A stretch of DNA of 5,110 nt from Chitinophaga pinensis (GTDB taxonomy: Bacteria; Bacteroidota; Bacteroidia; UKL13-3): NCBI GenBank assembly GCA_945875195.1, contig CAMCJW010000224.1, positions 1 to 5,110 of the forward strand, read 5' to 3'. Shown here in pieces: positions 1 to 5,110 of the stretch. Position 1 is the first letter of the stretch. Each line of letters starts with the position of its first letter. The position numbers and the translations under genes are program-made. The notes beneath the pieces are model-generated. The model searched no databases. It had not been told where the DNA came from and was given only the letters and a program-made list of their open reading frames with translations.

Positions 1-315
1 TGCATTTGCAGTATATTCAGGAGTTTCAAAGCTAACATGAACATGACTCATAGCTGCCAAATTGTATATTTCATCTGGCTGAGTTTCTTGAATTATTCTA
101 ATTAAATTGGTACTATCAGTTAAATCACCATAGTGAAGTTTAAGTCTAAGGTGTTGTTCATGCGGGTCTTGATACAGGTGATCAATCCTATCTGTATTAA
201 TTAAACTACTTCTTCTTTTAATACCATGTACAAAATACCCCTTTTCTAGCAAAAATTCTGCTAAATATGCTCCATCTTGCCCCGTAATACCGGTTATTAA
301 TGCTACTTTATCCAT
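1..315 (-). CDS. gmd: GDP-mannose 4,6-dehydratase, N-terminal part (truncated by window edge)
   Basis: This reading frame starts at an ATG (plus-strand cat at 313-315) and stays open to base 1, giving 105 residues of a protein usually about 340-375 long. Family members are cytoplasmic NADP-dependent short-chain dehydrogenases that convert GDP-D-mannose to GDP-4-keto-6-deoxymannose, the precursor of GDP-fucose, GDP-rhamnose and GDP-perosamine. Visible hallmarks are the Rossmann signature GITGQDG at residues 9-15, the KRRSS cofactor-binding segment at 33-37, YQDPH at 48-52, HYGDLTD at 61-67 and NLAAMSHVHVSFE at 85-97. All closely resemble Gmd from memory of the family. The catalytic Tyr-x-x-x-Lys region lies outside the window, so integrity cannot be judged. 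It starts 33 bp after tviC on the same strand and is probably in the same operon. No Shine-Dalgarno is visible; the leader is A/T-rich. Confidence 0.93.
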   Translation of the reverse strand, partial: MDKVALITGITGQDGAYLAEFLLEKGYFVHGIKRRSSLINTDRIDHLYQDPHEQHLRLKLHYGDLTDSTNLIRIIQETQPDEIYNLAAMSHVHVSFETPEYTANA

Positions 316-348
316 TACTGTTTTACTAATTTATTTTATACTTAAGAT

Positions 349-1305
349 TTAGAATGAAAATCTAATTTTATAATCCTTTATTGCTGCTTTCAAAGCAGAA
401 GATAAATCAGCATCAGGTTGATAATCTAAGATTTCTTTTGCTAATGTTATATCTGCCAAACTAAATAAAATATCACCTTTTCTATTGGGTCCATAATTTG
501 CTTCTACAGTTGCACCAGCAAGATTCTTGATCATGGTCCACAAATTATTTAAATCGGTTGTTTGACCACATGCCACGTTAATTGCGTGATGAAAATTGCC
601 CTCCATCAATTTTAGCACACCGGTAGCATTTAATTGAACAACATTTGAAACAGGTGTAAAATCTCGTGTAATAGATCCATCACCATTGATTAAAGGCGAA
701 GAATTGGTTAATGCTGCTTTAATAAACAATGGAATTACAGCAGCATAAGGTCCTTCTGGATCTTGTTTGGGTCCAAAAACATTAAAATACCGAAAGCCGA
801 TAATTTGCATATCATAGTTTTTGGCATACGCCTCTGCATATAATTCATTGGTCATTTTAGTTGCGGCATATGGCGATAGCACTTTTCCTACTCTTTTTTC
901 TACTTTTGGCGACTCATTTAAATCACCGTAAACAGAAGAGGAAGATGCGTAAACAACTCTTTTTACATTGTTTACTTTTGCAGCTTCCAATAGGTTTAAA
1001 AAACCATTTACATTCACATCATGAGAAGTAATTGGGTCTTTAATACTTCTTGGAACTGAACCCAATGCCGCTTGGTGACTAATAGCATCAATTCCAGTAG
1101 CAGCTTTGATACAAATTTCCTTATCGCGTATATCTCCTTCTAAAAATTCGAACTTAGAATTATCCATGAATTCATGAATGTTTCTTAAATGGCCAGTTGC
1201 CAAATTATCAAGAACCCTAACCAAACCAACTTTAGGATTGTTTAATAAGGATTCAACTAGGTTTGAACCTATAAATCCTGCTCCCCCTGTTACTAATATT
1301 TTCAT
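349..1305 (-). CDS. tviC: UDP-N-acetylglucosamine(-uronate) 4-epimerase, TviC/WbpP type
   Basis: This 318-residue extended short-chain dehydrogenase of the GalE family is slightly shorter than WbpP/TviC (about 340). It would interconvert UDP-GlcNAc(A) and UDP-GalNAc(A) at C4 using bound NAD. The glycine motif GGAGFIG is at 7-13, an acidic residue ends strand 2 (D33), and HQAALGSVPRS at 77-87 is typical of WbpP. The catalytic set is the Ser run at 121-124, Tyr146 and Lys150. QDPEGPYAAVIP is at 181-192. Ser282 in FSLADI aligns with the position that is Tyr299 in E. coli GalE, where a small residue is associated with N-acetylated substrates. It begins 14 bp after the tviB stop and ends 33 bp before gmd. 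In the Vi antigen pathway TviB acts first and TviC epimerises the uronate; the same order is likely here. Substrate choice (GlcNAc or GlcNAcA) cannot be read with certainty. The ATG gives the expected family N-terminus. Confidence 0.92.
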   Translation of the reverse strand: MKILVTGGAGFIGSNLVESLLNNPKVGLVRVLDNLATGHLRNIHEFMDNSKFEFLEGDIRDKEICIKAATGIDAISHQAALGSVPRSIKDPITSHDVNVNGFLNLLEAAKVNNVKRVVYASSSSVYGDLNESPKVEKRVGKVLSPYAATKMTNELYAEAYAKNYDMQIIGFRYFNVFGPKQDPEGPYAAVIPLFIKAALTNSSPLINGDGSITRDFTPVSNVVQLNATGVLKLMEGNFHHAINVACGQTTDLNNLWTMIKNLAGATVEANYGPNRKGDILFSLADITLAKEILDYQPDADLSSALKAAIKDYKIRFSF

Positions 1306-1319
1306 TAATATTTTATCAA

Positions 1320-2600
1320 TTAAAGTCTAGAATCAGCCATGCCTTTAGGGAGTAGGCCTTTAACATCAAATATTACTCCATTTTCGATGACCAATGATTT
1401 GATAGCTAAATTTTTGAATTCGTTGTGTGAAACAGCCAGAATTACTGCTTCGAATTTTCCTTCTGGCAAAGTATTTACAACATTGCATCCGTATTCATGC
1501 GAAACTTCTGCAGGATTTGCCCAAGGATCAAAAATTACGGGCGTGATGTTGTAAGTAACCAATTCATTTATAATATCAATCACTTTGGTATTCCTTACAT
1601 CTGGGCAATTCTCTTTAAAAGTGAATCCAAGAACCAGGCATCTGGCATTTCTAACCTGAACTTCCTTTTTCACCATCAACTTCACAACTTCTTCGGCAAC
1701 ATAAGCACCCATTCCATCGTTAAGGCGGCGACCTGCTAAAATAATTTCTGGGTGATAGCCAACTTCTTGCGCCTTTTGAGCCAAATAATATGGATCAACA
1801 CCAATACAATGACCCCCAACTAGGCCTGGCTTGAATTTTAAAAAATTCCATTTAGTACCTGCTGCCTCTAAAACATCGTTAGTATCTATTCCAAGTTTAT
1901 TGAAGATTTTAGATAATTCATTGACAAACGCAATATTGATATCACGTTGGGAGTTTTCAATTACCTTGGCTGCCTCAGCTACTTTTATGGATGATGCTTT
2001 AAATGTACCAGCAACAATAACTGATTTATATAATTGGTCAACTTTTTCTGCAATTTCAGGAGTTGAACCTGATGTAACTTTTAATATTTTAGTAACGGTA
2101 TGCTCCTTATCCCCTGGATTGATTCTTTCAGGAGAATAACCGGCAAAAAAATCAACATTAAATTTTAAACCAGAATTTTTCTCTAAAACAGGGATACACT
2201 CATCTTCCGTTACTCCAGGGTAAACAGTTGATTCGTAAACTACTATATCGCCCTTTTTCAATACTTTTGCTACTGTTTCACTTGCTTTATACAAAGGAGT
2301 TAAATCTGGGCGATTGTGCTTGTCTGTGGGCGTTGGAACCGTTACAATAAAATAGTTACAATCTCTTATCGCCTCCAAATTGGTGGTACAAAATAAGCCA
2401 TTTTCTTTTAGTTCATGACAAATAACTGAACTTAACAATTCATCCGAAACCTCTAGGGTAAAATCATGGCCACCCATTAATTGATTTACGCGTGATTGAT
2501 TAATATCAAAACCAACCACAGGATATTTTTCGGCGAATGCAACCGCTAAGGGAAATCCCACATAACCTAGACCGATGATGGCAATTTTATTTTGCGTCAT
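1320..2600 (-). CDS. tviB: UDP-N-acetyl-D-glucosamine/galactosamine 6-dehydrogenase, TviB/WbpO type
   Basis: This 426-residue, full-length nucleotide-sugar dehydrogenase would oxidise C6 of UDP-GlcNAc (or UDP-GalNAc) to the uronic acid, reducing two NAD. The N-terminal Rossmann domain has GLGYVG at 10-15 and the acidic D32 after strand 2. VTVPTP is at 87-92, ESTVYPG at 123-129 and SPERINPGD at 156-164. The catalytic region includes Lys206, Asn216 and Asp220 in the helix KVAEAAKVIENSQRD, and the nucleophilic Cys265 in GGHCIGVDP. The C-terminal UDP-binding domain carries FTFKENCPDVRN at 326-337 and ends in the family-like DSRL. From memory the sequence is closer to TviB/WbpO than to WbpA or UDP-glucose dehydrogenase. 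It is followed after 14 bp by the epimerase, the standard TviB-TviC pair that makes UDP-GalNAcA. The leader before the ATG is A/T-rich without a Shine-Dalgarno. All catalytic residues seem present. Confidence 0.94.
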   Translation of the reverse strand: MTQNKIAIIGLGYVGFPLAVAFAEKYPVVGFDINQSRVNQLMGGHDFTLEVSDELLSSVICHELKENGLFCTTNLEAIRDCNYFIVTVPTPTDKHNRPDLTPLYKASETVAKVLKKGDIVVYESTVYPGVTEDECIPVLEKNSGLKFNVDFFAGYSPERINPGDKEHTVTKILKVTSGSTPEIAEKVDQLYKSVIVAGTFKASSIKVAEAAKVIENSQRDINIAFVNELSKIFNKLGIDTNDVLEAAGTKWNFLKFKPGLVGGHCIGVDPYYLAQKAQEVGYHPEIILAGRRLNDGMGAYVAEEVVKLMVKKEVQVRNARCLVLGFTFKENCPDVRNTKVIDIINELVTYNITPVIFDPWANPAEVSHEYGCNVVNTLPEGKFEAVILAVSHNEFKNLAIKSLVIENGVIFDVKGLLPKGMADSRL

Positions 2601-2620
2601 AATGTTTGATTTTTTTATTC

Positions 2621-2697
2621 AACACAAAGTGCGCTGAGGCAGCACTAAGATTACTATGTATAAAAATTTGTTGTGTACTTTGTGTTATTCTTCGTGC
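2621..2697. repeat. Inverted repeat with CTTxGTG units, 113-bp gap upstream of tviB
   Basis: A perfect 10-bp inverted repeat pairs AACACAAAGT (2621-2630) with ACTTTGTGTT (2677-2686). Each arm continues as an imperfect short-period repeat. On the minus strand the 2621-2649 arm reads CTTAGTGC, CCTCAGCGC, CTTTGTGTT at roughly 10-bp steps. On the plus strand the other arm has TTGTGTA, CTTTGTG and CTTCGTG between about 2671 and 2697. It fills most of the space between the regulator's stop and the tviB start. This resembles a class of dispersed intergenic repeats I recall from Bacteroidota genomes, but that is recollection only. A transcript across it could fold into a long imperfect stem; no T-rich tail marks it as an ordinary terminator. 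It could affect read-through from the regulator gene into tviB. Confidence 0.6.
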
Positions 2698-2713
2698 CGA
2701 TTTCATTAAAAAA

Positions 2714-3244
2714 CTACTTCTCCCAAAGCAGCAAATCATTCCCTGAAATAATCTTCCTCTCTTTCATTGCAAATTCAGCTTCATCAAAAACAACGAAACG
2801 AATTTTCTTTTGGATAAACTTCTCTGCTTTGCTGATAAGTTCGCTAAAATATTCCCTATTCACTTTCCCAACTAAGATGAGATCTATAATTTCAGATTCG
2901 TTACCCTCTGCAAGAGCGCCAGTCAGGTATACTTTTGCTAAATCCCCCACATTATTTAATACCCTTTTCATCAATTCATCAATACCAGTTATCTTCATTA
3001 ATATTGATTGGATATCTGGAAACAATGGGTGTTTGCTATTCGATTGAAAGTATTTTTTATTCCCTTTCGTAAAGCTCAACAATAACCCAGCCTCCTCTAA
3101 TTTATTCAATTCAACTCTTATTGCATTGGTATTATCACCTAAGTCACTTTCCAAATTTCGCAAATAATCCATTCTACTCGCGTTCAAAAAGAACTTAAGT
3201 AAAAGTTTAATACGTGTTTTAGATGTTATTAGCGCGTCGAGCAT
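2714..3244 (-). CDS. Winged-helix protein with degenerate nucleotidyltransferase-like C-terminal domain, probable polysaccharide-locus regulator
   Basis: This complete 176-residue protein is cytoplasmic, with no signal peptide or membrane segment. Residues about 8-70 look like a winged helix-turn-helix of the ArsR/MarR style: a first helix, an NTNAIRVELNKLEEAGLL recognition-helix region at 38-55, and a basic wing ending near GNKKYF (61-66). Residues about 98-175 resemble a MNT-type nucleotidyltransferase fold, with TGALAEG at 108-114 where such enzymes have G-S-x-A-x-G, then IDLILVG at 120-126. The first Asp of the usual DxD pair appears to be Ile119, so catalysis is unlikely. I recall similar proteins annotated only as transcriptional regulators within Bacteroidota polysaccharide loci; no specific function is known to me. 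The ATG at 3242-3244 is supported because the frame meets a stop just upstream (3269-3271), inside the heptad repeat. Inverted repeats lie on both sides of the gene. Confidence 0.8.
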   Translation of the reverse strand: MLDALITSKTRIKLLLKFFLNASRMDYLRNLESDLGDNTNAIRVELNKLEEAGLLLSFTKGNKKYFQSNSKHPLFPDIQSILMKITGIDELMKRVLNNVGDLAKVYLTGALAEGNESEIIDLILVGKVNREYFSELISKAEKFIQKKIRFVVFDEAEFAMKERKIISGNDLLLWEK

Positions 3245-3607
3245 ATAGAAGAATCTAGCATCAGGAATCTAGATTTTAGAAAAGAAATTTATTAATTAGA
3301 GTAAGGTATACCTGCAATTTGTCTTAATTATTTGCCAACTAAGGATGTCGTTTATTCAAATGTTTTGTCTAAAATCTAGACTTTGGATTCTAGACTCTTT
3401 GCATAGCTTCGCATGGTGAGTCCCATAATTATGGTCCAAAATTAGCTATACCTCAACAATGAGTAAAAAAAGTACTCAATAATAAGACTCATTTATTAAA
3501 TTTACAAGTAAAAAATCTTAATAAATTGTAACTGATAGCTTTCAAATGTGTTATGATATGGAAATGTAATGACTTCACAATCAAAATCAACATTTAAATT
3601 CTTAAAA
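3245..3607. other. 363-bp non-coding gap between the kinase gene and the regulator gene
   Basis: No plausible gene was found on either strand; the frames are broken by many stops. The part next to the regulator holds the heptad inverted repeat, described separately. Other small symmetric elements are a 10-bp palindrome AGGTATACCT (3304-3313, in the loop of that repeat), a 12-bp palindrome CCATAATTATGG (3423-3434), and a short hairpin with stem TGAGTA/TACTCA (3460-3465 and 3473-3478) and a 7-nt A-rich loop. On the minus strand TAATTTTG (3444-3437) fits the Bacteroidota -7 consensus TAnnTTTG, but no TTTG element sits at a suitable distance upstream. Regulator transcription may therefore start in this gap or continue from the kinase gene; the sequence does not decide. 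The roughly 200 bp nearest the kinase stop show nothing further that I recognise. Confidence 0.7.
3252..3396. repeat. Inverted repeat built from phased 7-bp units (AxTCTAG / ATTTTAG)
   Basis: The two arms share the same heptad layout in opposite orientation. On the plus strand the left arm reads AATCTAG (3252-3258), CATCAGG, AATCTAG (3266-3272), ATTTTAG (3273-3279) and then A-rich sequence. On the minus strand the right arm reads AGTCTAG (3396-3390), AATCCAA, AGTCTAG (3382-3376), ATTTTAG (3375-3369) and then ACAAAAC. The core TCTAGATTTTAGA (3268-3280) pairs perfectly over 13 bp with TCTAAAATCTAGA (3368-3380). The arms enclose about 80 bp. The left arm starts only 7 bp before the regulator ATG, so the repeat forms the regulator's leader. 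The structure is seen directly. Whether it is a mobile non-coding element, a protein-binding array or an RNA structure is unknown. Confidence 0.7.
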
Positions 3608-5110
3608 TTACCTACCTATCAACCGATTCCAAAATGGCTTCTTCTCTATGTCTGTATCCCCATAGTTACCATAACCATAACCATAACCATAACCATAGCC
3701 ATAGCCTGAACCGTAACCTCCACCATAGCTATATGATTGCCCATAACCATAACCATTAGCTCCATAACCATATCCATAAACTGAAGCAAAATTTACATCG
3801 TTAAAAATGAGTCCAAAACTTTTATCCTTCTCTGTTGCATACAGTTCATTGATTAAGCCTAGCGAATTATTCTGACTAATATTTTGTCTTACTACGTATA
3901 AAACAATATCTGCAAATTTCATAATATCCATTCCATCTGCAACCATACCTATTGGAGGTGTATCCAATATAATAAAATCATATTCCAATTTATAATGTTC
4001 TATTAATTGATGGAAGGCAGCATTCATAATTAATTCAGAGGGATTTGGTGGCGTTGGCCCAGCTGTAATAATATCTAAATTGGCCATCCCCGAATGTTGA
4101 ATAATTTCTTCCTTTGTAGCCTTGCCAATTAAATAATTGGTCAAGCCAAAACTATTATCCAATTTGAAATCTTGAAAGATTTTTGGTTTCCGCAAATCAA
4201 CTCCAATTAACAAAGTTTTATAACCAGCTACTGACAAAACAGAACTCAAATTCATACTAACAAATGTCTTGCCTTCACCAGATAAAATGGATGTTACCAT
4301 TATTATTTTCCTGTCTTTTTTTCCACCCAAATAAGAAATATTACTTCTCAAATTTCTAAATGCTTCAGAAATTTGTGATTTTGGATGATTGGCAATAACC
4401 AATGATGTAAGTTTAGTATTGTGCACAATACTGCCCACCAATGGTATTTTAGTCAATTGCTGTAATTGAGCGTGATTTTCGATTTTATTATTAAAAAAAT
4501 CAAGGGTTAAAATAATAATAAATGGTATAACAATTCCAATTACTAGGCTAATCAAATAATTATTAATCTCAATTGGATAAGTCTTTGTCATAACCATAGC
4601 CGGATCTAAAACTTTGTTATCTGAATTAATTCCCGCTCCTGCAATACCTGCCTCTGCTCTTTTTTCTAATAAGTAAGTATATAATTTATCGCTCAATTGA
4701 TATCTTCTATTTATACTCAATAATTTTTGCTCATTCGCTGGTAGCTTGGCAATTTCAACTTCAGCTAAAGCTATTCTCTTGTTCAAATCAACAAGCATAA
4801 CATTAGAATTTTTTTGAATACTGTGTATATTTTCTATTAGGGTATTTTGTAAATTGATTAAATTTTGTTCAGTTTCTCTTAAAATGGGATTATCTTTTTG
4901 GTAACTCATTTCCAAAGTTTTCTTTTTAGCATACAACTCCACCATTTTTTGCAATACTGTTATCAAAACAGGATCGTTCACACCCATAAGACTTGGAGCA
5001 ATTAGCTGATCTAATGGATTTGCATTCCTAATATATTCTTCTAAATAAGAATAATATTTATTGCGTAAATTTTGTTCTGCTTTCTGCCTTTCTAAATCTA
5101 CCTCATTGTC
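3608..5110 (-). CDS. wzc: Wzc-like polysaccharide co-polymerase / BY-kinase, C-terminal 500 residues (5' end outside window)
   Basis: The frame is open to base 5110, so the Met at 4987 is internal and not the start. Complete relatives have about 700-800 residues, and the N-terminal Wzz domain and first membrane helix lie outside the window. Numbering from the first visible codon, there is a periplasmic coiled-coil stretch (about 1-125), a GNVR-type segment with LPANEQKLL and LYTYLLEKRAEA (about 123-155), and a membrane helix at about 184-203. The cytoplasmic kinase follows: EAFRNLR at 249-255 fits the EX2RX2R oligomerisation motif, Walker A SGEGKT is at 277-282, Walker A' is GVDLRKP around Asp305, and Walker B IILD ends at Asp383. 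The tail (445-483) holds 15 tyrosines, mostly as Tyr-Gly, then a short basic end. In this family, tail autophosphorylation cycles oligomer state and controls chain length and export. The first Asp of Walker A' is Gly303. A 363-bp gap separates it from the next gene. Confidence 0.93.
   Translation of the reverse strand, partial: DNEVDLERQKAEQNLRNKYYSYLEEYIRNANPLDQLIAPSLMGVNDPVLITVLQKMVELYAKKKTLEMSYQKDNPILRETEQNLINLQNTLIENIHSIQKNSNVMLVDLNKRIALAEVEIAKLPANEQKLLSINRRYQLSDKLYTYLLEKRAEAGIAGAGINSDNKVLDPAMVMTKTYPIEINNYLISLVIGIVIPFIIILTLDFFNNKIENHAQLQQLTKIPLVGSIVHNTKLTSLVIANHPKSQISEAFRNLRSNISYLGGKKDRKIIMVTSILSGEGKTFVSMNLSSVLSVAGYKTLLIGVDLRKPKIFQDFKLDNSFGLTNYLIGKATKEEIIQHSGMANLDIITAGPTPPNPSELIMNAAFHQLIEHYKLEYDFIILDTPPIGMVADGMDIMKFADIVLYVVRQNISQNNSLGLINELYATEKDKSFGLIFNDVNFASVYGYGYGANGYGYGQSYSYGGGYGSGYGYGYGYGYGYGNYGDTDIEKKPFWNRLIGR
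3669..3706 (-). repeat. In-frame hexanucleotide microsatellite encoding Tyr-Gly in the kinase tail
   Basis: On the plus strand, after CC at 3669-3670, ATAACC occurs four times in perfect tandem (3671-3694), followed by ATAGCC twice (3695-3706). On the coding strand these are GGT TAT and GGC TAT codon pairs, giving consecutive Gly-Tyr. The wider Tyr-rich region (3662-3778) contains further, diverged copies with other Gly codons and with Asn, Ala, Gln or Ser interruptions. Identical codons in the four central units suggest recent slippage expansion. A 6-bp unit changes the number of tyrosines without altering the reading frame. Confidence 0.9.

Noticed and set aside
1324..1334. AGTCTAGAATC at the end of tviB matches 11 bp of the right arm of the heptad repeat (minus strand, 3396-3386).
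   Set aside because: The bases encode the C-terminal DSRL, which resembles the usual TviB ending as I recall it, and no second heptad follows. A chance match in A/T-rich DNA is the simpler explanation.
1339..3047. Several plus-strand open frames of about 70-125 codons opposite tviB and the regulator gene.
   Set aside because: They lie antisense to well-supported genes, show no recognisable domain, and are expected shadows of the coding strand.
3241..3405. GCATA on both outer sides of the heptad inverted repeat (3241-3245 and 3401-3405) as a target-site duplication.
   Set aside because: The copies are at different distances from the arms (6 bp and 4 bp), are only 5 bp long, and one overlaps the regulator start codon; this is not convincing.
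3437..3444. Minus-strand TAATTTTG, fitting the Bacteroidota -7 promoter consensus TAnnTTTG.
   Set aside because: No TTTG or TTG element lies at the expected spacing of about 19 bp upstream, and a 4-base-defined motif arises often by chance in this composition. It is mentioned only in the gap description.
3460..3478. Hairpin TGAGTA / A-rich loop / TACTCA as a terminator for the kinase gene.
   Set aside because: The stem is only 6 bp and A/T-rich, no U-rich run follows on the minus strand, and it lies about 130 bp beyond the kinase stop.
3459..3482. Plus-strand 7-codon ORF (ATG AGT AAA AAA AGT ACT CAA, stop).
   Set aside because: It is too short to support, with no ribosome binding site and no sign of coding constraint.
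4985..4987. ATG as the start of the kinase gene.
   Set aside because: The frame stays open for 41 more codons to the window edge, and these residues continue the coiled-coil periplasmic region, so this Met is internal.

Overview
The window looks like part of a capsule or exopolysaccharide biosynthesis locus from an AT-rich member of the Bacteroidota. Three things suggest this lineage: the proteins resemble Bacteroidota versions of their families, no start codon has a recognisable Shine-Dalgarno sequence (the leaders are A/T-rich), and the tyrosine-kinase / winged-helix regulator / nucleotide-sugar gene order is one I recall from that phylum. The assignment is recollection and inference; no search was run. 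All five supported genes lie on the minus strand, so transcription runs from high to low coordinates.

Layout in transcription order: (1) 5110-3608, the C-terminal 500 residues of a Wzc-type polysaccharide co-polymerase and BY-family tyrosine kinase, with its N-terminus outside the window. It ends in a striking Tyr-Gly tail encoded partly by a hexanucleotide repeat. (2) 3607-3245, a 363-bp non-coding gap holding an inverted repeat built from 7-bp units. (3) 3244-2714, a small protein with an N-terminal winged helix and a C-terminal domain that resembles a degenerate nucleotidyltransferase. (4) 2713-2601, a 113-bp gap with a second, different inverted repeat. (5) 2600-1320, a TviB/WbpO-type UDP-N-acetylhexosamine 6-dehydrogenase. 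(6) 1305-349, a TviC/WbpP-type UDP-N-acetylhexosamine 4-epimerase, 14 bp after tviB. (7) 315-1, the first 105 residues of GDP-mannose 4,6-dehydratase, 33 bp after tviC and cut by the window edge.

How they work together: the TviB/TviC pair would convert UDP-GlcNAc to UDP-GalNAcA (UDP-N-acetylgalactosaminuronic acid). Gmd would start the route from GDP-mannose to a GDP-6-deoxyhexose such as GDP-L-fucose, GDP-rhamnose or GDP-perosamine. The expected product is an acidic surface polymer that also carries a deoxysugar. The Wzc-like protein would control polymerisation and export from the inner membrane. The winged-helix protein is a plausible locus-specific regulator. tviB, tviC and gmd are tightly spaced and probably co-transcribed. 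I found no RNA gene, CRISPR array, transposase or convincing promoter or terminator. The least ordinary items are the Tyr-Gly microsatellite tail, the two unrelated inverted repeats bracketing the regulator gene, and the regulator's apparently dead nucleotidyltransferase-like domain.
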